Of a DNA stretch of 6,011 nucleotides, positions 1 to 6,011 are shown in pieces. The notes beneath the pieces were generated by a model that was given only the letters and a program-made list of their open reading frames with translations, was not told the origin of the DNA and ran no database searches. The position numbers were made by a program, and so were the translations under genes. Every line of letters begins with the position of its first letter. Positions within the stretch are counted from its first letter, which is position 1. The DNA comes from Pyrinomonadaceae bacterium (GTDB taxonomy: Bacteria > Acidobacteriota > Blastocatellia > Pyrinomonadales > Pyrinomonadaceae): assembly GCA_025937955.1 (NCBI GenBank), contig JAICQI010000389.1, positions 1 through 6,011 of the forward strand, written 5' to 3'.

Positions 1-100
1 GGCGCCGGGGGCTCGCACCTTTTTTTTTCCATTGATCCTGGGGCTTGCGCCCCCGGCTTTATTCTGGTGTCCGCTTCCCGGACTCAGCGCCCCGTTAGTT
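1..100. repeat. GC-rich intergenic palindromic repeat
   Basis: No gene is visible here. The nine-base gccgggggc at 4-12 is the exact reverse complement of 49-57. A tighter hairpin pairs ggggc (40-44) with gcccc (49-53) around a 4-base loop, so 49-53 can pair with either partner. A second small hairpin pairs gtccg (69-73) with cggac (79-83). A run of nine T (20-28) directly follows GC-rich sequence; if a matching arm lies left of the window, this would make an intrinsic terminator for an upstream + strand gene. The composition and layout resemble dispersed intergenic repeats that I recall from acidobacterial genomes, which is inference. Boundaries are approximate and the left end may be cut by the window. 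Confidence 0.5.
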
Positions 101-133
101 CAAGCGCGATAAAGAGATTGAGGCTGAACTTCG

Positions 134-163
134 TTGACGCAATCATCGCTAAGAGCCTTAACA
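134..163 (+). promoter_or_regulatory. weak candidate promoter for the zinc-ribbon gene
   Basis: TTGACG at 134-139 matches the sigma-70 -35 consensus at five of six positions. The best -10 candidate at normal spacing, around 158-163 (ttaaca), is poor. The rest of 100-190 shows no gene, operator-like repeat or riboswitch-like structure that I can recognise. The -35 match alone could be chance. Confidence 0.18.
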
Positions 164-191
164 AGAGTCAAAACTTAAGCTAGTCATTGTT

Positions 192-197
192 GGAGGT
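192..197 (+). promoter_or_regulatory. ribosome binding site of the zinc-ribbon ORF
   Basis: GGAGGT lies five bases before the ATG at 203. It is the strongest Shine-Dalgarno match in the window and fixes the start of the 65-residue ORF. Confidence 0.7.
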
Positions 198-202
198 GTG
201 TA

Positions 203-400
203 ATGTACTGTCCGCGATGTGGCCACCAGCCGATCTCTGATGCGATACGCTTCTGTTCTTACTGTGGTTTCAAGCTGGGTGTTGTGAAGGCGTCTCTCGC
301 GGATGACGACGAAAGTTCGATGACGGAGACAACCATACAAGTAATATCAAAGCCTGGCCATCAGTTCTCTTCTAATGTTGGGACGCATGGCAACACCTGA
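203..400 (+). CDS. zinc-ribbon domain protein, probable N-terminal part of a split gene
   Basis: This 65-residue protein starts with a compact zinc ribbon: Cys3-x2-Cys6 and Cys18-x2-Cys21, with glycines after each pair (CPRCG, CSYCG), as in the zinc-ribbon families that bind one structural Zn. The start is secure because GGAGGT sits five bases upstream. After about residue 28 the chain becomes polar (DDDESS) and then loses protein-like character before the TGA. The next ORF (375-680) overlaps its last 26 bases in the +1 frame, lacks its own ribosome binding site, and supplies a membrane helix and a conserved-looking tail. I recall proteins of this kind as zinc ribbon, then hydrophobic segment, then an SVTExTTxLL end in one chain, so this ORF may be the front half of a frameshifted gene. 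Function is unknown; zinc binding is inferred from the cysteines. Confidence 0.7.
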   Translation: MYCPRCGHQPISDAIRFCSYCGFKLGVVKASLADDDESSMTETTIQVISKPGHQFSSNVGTHGNT

Positions 401-680
401 GTTTTTGTTTGCCCTGATAGCAGCGTTCGTTTTGCTTCTCATTATCTCCAAACACCTACTGCGAGCAGTACGTTATCTTGTCGCAGCAGATCCAGACGTC
501 GCGTCTGATTCCGTGGCGCACAATGTAGTCTCAGTAGACCATGCTGTTTCTAGTCCTTCCATGACTCCGGCACCGGACGTACCTGTCTCCCTCTTTACTG
601 CGCCGCGCGTGACAACAGCGGAAATCCTCGCGCCAGCGAGCGTCACCGAACAGACTACGAACCTGCTCGAGAATAAATAA
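375..680 (+). CDS. single-helix membrane protein, probable C-terminal part of the split zinc-ribbon gene
   Basis: The 101-residue ORF has one strong hydrophobic helix at about residues 10-25 (FLFALIAAFVLLLII), followed by a basic patch (KHLLRAVR) and then a long Ala/Ser/Pro/Val-rich, probably disordered segment. It ends in SVTEQTTNLLENK (89-101), which I recall as the typical end of acidobacterial zinc-ribbon membrane proteins. Neither possible start (ATG 375 or ATG 387) has a convincing Shine-Dalgarno sequence. The frame is open back to 345, just after a TAA at 342-344, so a +1 shift anywhere in 345-400 would join it to the zinc-ribbon ORF. Alternatives are a genuine separate gene read by coupling to its overlapping neighbour, or an assembly or base-calling error. 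The basic side after the helix suggests a cytoplasmic C-terminus if the positive-inside rule holds. Confidence 0.5.
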   Translation: MLGRMATPEFLFALIAAFVLLLIISKHLLRAVRYLVAADPDVASDSVAHNVVSVDHAVSSPSMTPAPDVPVSLFTAPRVTTAEILAPASVTEQTTNLLENK

Positions 681-698
681 TAAACACTGATTTTTTGA

Positions 699-765
699 GC
701 CACAGATGAACACGGAAAAGACGGATCAGAATTTTCTAATCCGTCTTTCCGTGTTCATCCGTGGC
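699..765. repeat. 67-bp imperfect palindrome at a convergent gene junction
   Basis: The left arm 699-726 (starting gccacagatgaacacgg) pairs with the right arm 739-765. The only faults are one A/G substitution near the outer end and one extra A in the left arm. Inside, agaa (728-731) pairs with ttct (734-737), leaving almost no loop. T6 at 691-696 and A5 at 766-770 extend the symmetry. The element fills most of the 92-base gap between the end of the + strand gene (680) and the end of the - strand hydrolase gene (773). No T-tract follows the stem in either direction, so it is not a classic intrinsic terminator, though such a stable hairpin may protect transcript ends. The 'ccacagatgaacac' core resembles a dispersed intergenic repeat I recall from several phyla. 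Confidence 0.8.
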
Positions 766-772
766 AAAAAGC

Positions 773-1660
<888 letters not shown>

Positions 1661-1665
1661 TGCAT

Positions 1666-1671
1666 CTCCTT
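1666..1671 (-). promoter_or_regulatory. ribosome binding site of the dienelactone hydrolase gene
   Basis: On the minus strand AAGGAG lies five bases before the ATG at 1660. It sits within the 23-base gap after the pirin stop codon, so the hydrolase gene has its own initiation signal even though it is probably co-transcribed. Confidence 0.65.
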
Positions 1672-1683
1672 GTACGAACTGGT

Positions 1684-2594
<911 letters not shown>

Positions 2595-2598
<4 letters not shown>

Positions 2599-3542
2599 GA
2601 TCGTTCGCGAACCACTTCCACCGAACAATGCGCGCGTGCAGCGATCGCCGACGAAACGCTTCCCAGGATAACCCGCTCGAGGCGACTGCTGAATCCGGTG
2701 GCGCCTGTAAAGATGCAATCAGCGCCAAACTCTTCGGCGTGTTTGATCACAACCTGTTTCGGATCGCCTGCATGGACCACGGAAGAGACTGTTATGTTTC
2801 TGCTGCCCAGACCCTCGCGCAACTCTTTCGCCGCTGCAATCGCAAACTGTTCCGCCTGCGTGCGCTCTTCAGTTCTGACTTCGTCAAAAAACTCGCGGAT
2901 CGGCGGAATCAAAAGCCAGATTGGATTACCTCTGACCACATCGTCAGCAACAACAATGCGGACCTCACTGCCTTCAGTCCAATTCCGCTGCGCCACCGCG
3001 CGCACGGCCGCGAGTGCTGCCGGAGAACCATCAACTCCAATAAGAATGCGCTCTCCGGATTTTCCGGTGCCTGGGTTAGGTCGTCCTATGTGTACTGAAG
3101 TCGCTGCTTCAGTTAAGACTTTCTGCGATACGCTGCCTAACACGAACCTGCCCAGCGCGCTATGTCCGTGTGAACCAACGACAATGAGATCTGCTGACCA
3201 CTCGCGCGCAACCTGAAGCAGCTCAAAACCCGGAGAGCCATTTCGCACTTCGTGGCTTACCTGCCAACCAGGAAAGTTCTGCTGCACTCGTTTGCTGCCG
3301 CGCTGGGCCAGTTGTTCAGCCTCTTCCATTACCTGCGCTGCGCGTTCACGGACCTCTTTAAGACCGGGCACGACCTGCGACGTCAAAGTCTCATCGCCCG
3401 CTGCATCGGACGGCGGGAGCCACACCTCGCCAATTGACACGACCAGCGCCTCGACGTTCTCAGCCGGCAGACCGGCGCGCTGTAATCCGTCGATCGCGGT
3501 GTCGGCGGAATCAGAACCATCGTAAGCAATAAGAAGCTTCAT
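2595..3542 (-). CDS. universal stress protein with two UspA domains
   Basis: This protein has 315 residues when started at MKLLIAYDGSDS, where GAGGAT (3551-3556) precedes the ATG by eight bases. A longer frame opening at 3593 adds 17 residues (MNSIRMVNTR...) that do not resemble the family. Two tandem Usp domains are seen. Domain 1 (1-152) begins AYDGS with Asp8 and carries GSHGHSALGRFVLGS (123-137), an exact G-2x-G-9x-GS ATP-binding loop. Domain 2 (165-311) begins GVDGS with Asp171 and carries GATGFSSRLERVILGS (280-295), where the spacing is ten rather than nine. Tandem Usp proteins are cytoplasmic, bind ATP or related nucleotides, and help survival under starvation, oxidative or respiratory stress. 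It is the first gene of the minus-strand cluster and its stop overlaps the pirin start. ATP binding is likely for domain 1 and uncertain for domain 2. Confidence 0.92.
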
Positions 3543-3550
3543 CTCTGGGT

Positions 3551-3556
3551 ATCCTC
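3551..3556 (-). promoter_or_regulatory. ribosome binding site deciding the universal stress protein start
   Basis: GAGGAT on the minus strand, eight bases upstream of the ATG at 3542, supports the shorter start that gives the canonical Usp N-terminus. The upstream ATGs at 3578 and 3593 have no comparable site. Confidence 0.55.
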
Positions 3557-3558
3557 GG

Positions 3559-3590
3559 TGTTGTCGTGTATTTACCATTCTTATACTATT
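3559..3590 (+). promoter_or_regulatory. candidate promoter in the divergent intergenic region
   Basis: The 73 bases between the minus-strand stress gene and the plus-strand yhgN-like gene must hold both promoters. On the plus strand TATACT (3582-3587) is a five-of-six -10 match, with only a weak -35 (ttgtcg, 3561-3566, spacing 15). On the minus strand TATAAG (3585 down to 3580) overlaps it, again without a good -35. The two -10 boxes share bases, so the two transcripts could compete, but this is inferred from short matches. Confidence 0.3.
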
Positions 3591-3615
3591 CATTTTCTCT
3601 TAATGCACCCGCGCA

Positions 3616-4209
3616 ATGACTGTTATGAAACTCTCTTCCGCCATCCTGACCCTGTTTCTGGTGATGGATCCGCTCGGTAACATACCGCCGTTCCTGTCCG
3701 TGCTAAAGAACGTGCATCCAGATCGACAACGGCGCGTTTTGATCAGAGAGATACTGATCGCTTACGTCGTTCTGCTCGTCTTTCTTTTTTTGGGGAGACG
3801 CGTTCTGGCGCTGCTGAGTCTTCAACAGGAGACTATCAGCGTCGCCGGCGGCATTGTTCTTTTCCTGATCGCACTGCGGATGATCTTTCCCAAGGAAGGA
3901 GGTCTTTTCGGTGAGACGCTCGAAGGCGAGCCGTTCATTGTGCCGCTCGCGATTCCGCTCGTGGCAGGTCCATCTGCATTGGCGGTGCTGCTGCTGTTAC
4001 AGCAATCGGAAGCGAGTGTTACGTGGCAACTGCTGCTGGCTGTGACTATCGCGTGGGCTTTGAGCGCGGTGATTCTGCTGTCTTCGACGTTGCTCTATCG
4101 CTTATTAAAAGAGCGTGGTCTTATCGCCATGGAACGACTCATGGGCATGCTGCTGGTGATGCTGGCAGTCCAGATGTTCATGAACGGCGTGGCGGACTTT
4201 TTGAAGTGA
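3616..4209 (+). CDS. MarC/YhgN family integral membrane protein
   Basis: The protein has 197 residues, the same length as E. coli YhgN as I recall it, and shares its landmarks: MDPLGNIPPFLSVLK (17-31), PFIVPLAIPLVAGPS (106-120) and ERLMGMLLVMLAVQMF (173-188). Six hydrophobic segments can be placed at about 6-28, 43-65, 72-91, 106-128, 137-162 and 171-192, with charged loops HPDRQRR (34-40) and YRLLKERG (161-168). This is an inner-membrane family without an established transport substrate; the old link of MarC to multidrug resistance has not held up. Initiation could be at ATG 3616 or ATG 3625; neither has a clear Shine-Dalgarno sequence, and the second gives an N-terminus closer in length to YhgN. 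It stands alone, divergent from the stress cluster and convergent with the surface-protein gene. Confidence 0.9.
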   Translation: MTVMKLSSAILTLFLVMDPLGNIPPFLSVLKNVHPDRQRRVLIREILIAYVVLLVFLFLGRRVLALLSLQQETISVAGGIVLFLIALRMIFPKEGGLFGETLEGEPFIVPLAIPLVAGPSALAVLLLLQQSEASVTWQLLLAVTIAWALSAVILLSSTLLYRLLKERGLIAMERLMGMLLVMLAVQMFMNGVADFLK

Positions 4210-4217
4210 GGCTCCGA

Positions 4218-4302
4218 TTGTAGGGGCGGCACTCCGTGGCCGCCCGTCTCATAAATATTCGTGTTTCGAAAAACGGGCGGCCACGGAGTGCCGCCCCTAC
4301 AA
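4218..4302. repeat. 85-bp element with perfect 30-bp inverted arms
   Basis: Arm 4218-4247 (beginning ttgtaggggcggcactccg) is the exact reverse complement of arm 4273-4302, around a 25-base AT-rich loop that contains aatatt. Each arm is itself a hairpin: gggcggc (4224-4230) pairs with gccgccc (4239-4245) over an 8-base loop. The element can therefore fold as one long stem or as two head-to-head hairpins, like the paired REP units of BIMEs. It fills nearly the whole convergent gap, starting nine bases after the yhgN-like stop and ending four bases before the surface-protein stop. No transposase or T-tract is present. A REP/MITE-like dispersed repeat is the likeliest reading; bidirectional transcript-end protection is a possible effect. 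Confidence 0.88.
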
Positions 4303-4305
4303 ATG

Positions 4306-5862
4306 CTACGGGCAAGCGCTCAGTACGGTTTGAGCCGTGGGGCTCTTTACTGCCGCAGTGCCATTCTGACTCTTCGGCACGCTCACCAGAAAATCTACTC
4401 GCGTGACGGCGCCGCCACTGTCCCTCAACCGCAGGGTGATCGCGTAGACGCGGCCGTCGTTTGGTCCGGCGCGCTCCGAGCGCAATTGAACTGATTGGCA
4501 GTCGGGGGCAATAACGATGTCATTCAGCGTATTGCCTTCACCGATAGAATTGTCCGGTTCATCGCTCGTCACCTTTTCAATTTCCACTTGCTCCGCGAGC
4601 GGACAGTTGTCGCTGACGCTCGCGACCATCTGCGCCACAGTCACGTTGTGGTAATTGTGATTAGGTGGCCAAAGCGTGATTGGAGGATTGAGATTGATGA
4701 CCGGCGGCGGATTACTCGCGAGGGCGATTACCGTCGCAGAGTTGTTGGCGAGATCCGGATCAGTGGCTAACGAGCTGACACTCGTCGTGTTGCTGATCAT
4801 CGTGCCATCGGCTAACGCACAACTCACATTCGCCACGAGTGTGATCGTCGCCACCGCATTGGCCGCAAGCGAAGTGAACGTCACCGTGCGGTTGTTGCCC
4901 GCGCCGCCGCAGGCGCCGCCAGTCCCACCCGCTACCGCGCAGGACACAAAGCTGACAGAGGCCGGCAGGTTGTCAACGACAGTCACCGATTCCGCCGCGT
5001 CAGGCCCGTTGTTCGTGACGTTGATTGTGTAAGTAAGGTTTGTACCGGTGACCACCGGATTCGGCGCAGCCGTCTTGGTGATCGCAAGGTTGGCCGTGGC
5101 CGCCTGAAAACTGATGCGCCAAACGCCGCGACCGACTGTACCGACGTAAATGTTGACCAGGCCGCCTTCGCGATCGAAATAGGCGTAAGTTGGCCGTGGT
5201 AAATGCGGGTTGGATGCGCCACCGGAATTGTCTGTCAGCGTGGTCCAAATGTTTCCGGCGTCGTTGCTTAAAAAGACACCCGAATCGGCGCCACCGGCGA
5301 CAATTGTATTTCCGTCGCTCGGATCGAAGGCTACCAACGTCGGTTGGACATAACCGTCATGCGCAGTGGCGCGGCCGGGTCTCGATCCGCGCGTATTGCG
5401 ATACTGGTAAGTCCCGCCGCCTGTCATCAAGTTGTCGAGCGCGGCGAGCGTGGTCCAGGTGGTTCCGCCGTTTGTCGTCAAAACCATGTTGACGTTATTA
5501 CCATTGAGCTGCGAGGCGATGATCCGGTTCGGATTGTTTGGATCAACGTCGAAGATGCCAATGCCTCCTGGCGGTAAGTTGACCTGTGTCCATGCGTTTG
5601 CCGGATTTGTGCCGTCGAAGCGCCACAACTGAGCCGGATCTCGGCCGTTGCACGCGCCGGTTTGAACGAAGAACGAGGGCGTTCCGGCCATTGTCGCCGA
5701 CTTGATGGCGCAAGCTCCGCCGCCGCCGGTTGGCGGTTCCGTGATTGGCCCCAACTCTGTCCAGACGATTGGCGATGCGGCGATGTTCGTGGTGATGTGG
5801 ATTCCTCCGTCACCGGCGTTGACTCCGGTGCAACCACCGGTCTCATCAGCTTCGTCAACCAT
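4306..5862 (-). CDS. secreted modular protein: Asp-box repeats, DUF11 domain and C-terminal Ig-like module (N-terminus not in this frame)
   Basis: The open segment encodes 518 residues. Order: a negatively charged start continuing a calcium-loop-like segment (DDDGDG just upstream, then MVDEADE); a beta-propeller-like region at about 20-250 with two Asp-box/BNR motifs (TTNGGTTW 129-136, SNDAGNIW 199-206) and GTVGRGVWRIS (241-251) closing a blade; a DUF11 domain at 258-380 (LAITKTAAPNPVVTG, then TDPDLANNSATV); and a final module at 388-500 with LWPPNHNYHNV (397-407), SDNC and RVYAITLRLRDSGG. These modules are typical of extracellular or surface proteins of environmental bacteria, where they support binding or display; no catalytic residues are evident. 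The ATG at 5862 has no ribosome binding site and no signal peptide follows, so it is not the natural start. The frame continues upstream to a TGA at 5899-5901 and is open again beyond it. Confidence 0.8.
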   Translation of the reverse strand: MVDEADETGGCTGVNAGDGGIHITTNIAASPIVWTELGPITEPPTGGGGACAIKSATMAGTPSFFVQTGACNGRDPAQLWRFDGTNPANAWTQVNLPPGGIGIFDVDPNNPNRIIASQLNGNNVNMVLTTNGGTTWTTLAALDNLMTGGGTYQYRNTRGSRPGRATAHDGYVQPTLVAFDPSDGNTIVAGGADSGVFLSNDAGNIWTTLTDNSGGASNPHLPRPTYAYFDREGGLVNIYVGTVGRGVWRISFQAATANLAITKTAAPNPVVTGTNLTYTINVTNNGPDAAESVTVVDNLPASVSFVSCAVAGGTGGACGGAGNNRTVTFTSLAANAVATITLVANVSCALADGTMISNTTSVSSLATDPDLANNSATVIALASNPPPVINLNPPITLWPPNHNYHNVTVAQMVASVSDNCPLAEQVEIEKVTSDEPDNSIGEGNTLNDIVIAPDCQSVQLRSERAGPNDGRVYAITLRLRDSGGAVTRVDFLVSVPKSQNGTAAVKSPTAQTVLSACP

Positions 5863-5898
5863 GCCGTCGCCGTCATCGTCAATTCCATTGGGCGGCGT

Positions 5899-6011
5899 TC
5901 AATCTCTCGTGATGATCGAGTAACTGGCGCCACTGAATCGCGTGATGATATCGGGTAAGATGAAACCGGGCAGTAGTCCATCCGCCGGGTAATCTGCCGG
6001 ATCATTCACAC
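5899..6011 (-). pseudogene. upstream in-frame piece of the surface-protein gene, ended by TGA; partial
   Basis: Reading the minus strand from the window edge, about 36 codons are open (VNDPADYPADGLLPGF... FSGASYSIITRD) before a TGA at 5901-5899. They are in the same frame as the modular protein, whose coding sense resumes directly after the stop with TPPNGIDDDGDG. The piece looks protein-like, while the other two minus-strand frames give less plausible sequence. The simplest reading is one gene interrupted by a nonsense change or base-calling error. It could instead be the true end of a separate gene that happens to share the frame. No domain is recognisable in it. Confidence 0.4.

Noticed and set aside
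691..770. Classic Rho-independent terminator
   Set aside because: The T-tract precedes rather than follows the stem on each strand, so the intrinsic terminator pattern is missing.
2599..2718. Longer pirin start at 2718
   Set aside because: The extra 40 residues lie inside the stress-protein gene and do not look like a pirin N-terminus; the ATGA overlap start gives the usual family length.
2628..3216. Two long plus-strand ORFs (156 and 172 codons) antisense to the universal stress protein gene
   Set aside because: They lie wholly within a clear Usp gene, have no ribosome binding site or recognisable domain, and are expected by-products of its codon usage.
5865..5901. Selenocysteine read-through of the TGA at 5899-5901
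   Set aside because: The bases after the TGA offer only a weak GCCG/CGGC pairing with a long loop, not a convincing bacterial SECIS, and surface modules of this type are not known selenoproteins.
5478..6005. A 175-codon minus-strand ORF overlapping the surface-protein gene in another frame
   Set aside because: It is rich in Arg, Ser, Pro and Thr with no recognisable motif, whereas the competing frame encodes Asp-box motifs and the calcium-loop-like segment over the same bases.

Overview
The window looks like chromosomal DNA from a soil- or environment-type Gram-negative bacterium, most plausibly an Acidobacteriota member (Blastocatellia/Pyrinomonadales-like). This rests on the mixture of gene families (a short zinc-ribbon protein ending in an SVTExTTxLL motif, a Tat-type YghX-like dienelactone hydrolase, an Asp-box/DUF11 surface protein) and on GC-rich palindromic repeats between genes. 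It is a recollection-based inference, not a database result. There are no RNA genes, CRISPR arrays, transposases or phage genes.

Layout, left to right. Bases 1-100 hold a GC-rich intergenic repeat with nested hairpins and a T9 run. Next, on the + strand, comes a zinc-ribbon ORF (203-400) overlapping a one-helix membrane ORF (375-680); they look like two halves of one gene separated by a frame change. A 67-bp imperfect palindrome (699-765) fills the convergent junction. On the - strand lies a tight three-gene cluster, transcribed from 3542 down to 773: a two-domain universal stress protein, a pirin-family cupin (ATGA overlap with the stress gene) and a YghX-like dienelactone hydrolase with a Tat signal (23-nt gap). 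A short divergent promoter region (3543-3615) separates it from a + strand MarC/YhgN-family six-helix membrane protein (3616-4209). A second palindrome with perfect 30-bp arms (4218-4302) fills the next convergent junction. The rest (4306 to the right edge) is a - strand secreted modular protein with a calcium-loop-like segment, Asp-box repeats, a DUF11 domain and a C-terminal Ig-like module. It has no credible start in the window and its frame is broken by one in-frame TGA at 5899-5901.

Functionally, the usp-pirin-yghX cluster reads as a stress/detoxification unit: a nucleotide-binding stress protein, a metal cupin and an exported alpha/beta hydrolase that are probably co-transcribed and partly translationally coupled. 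The other genes are not obviously connected to it. I see no clear new defence or mobile system. The most interesting observations are the two apparently broken genes and the pattern of large, unrelated palindromes at both convergent gene junctions.
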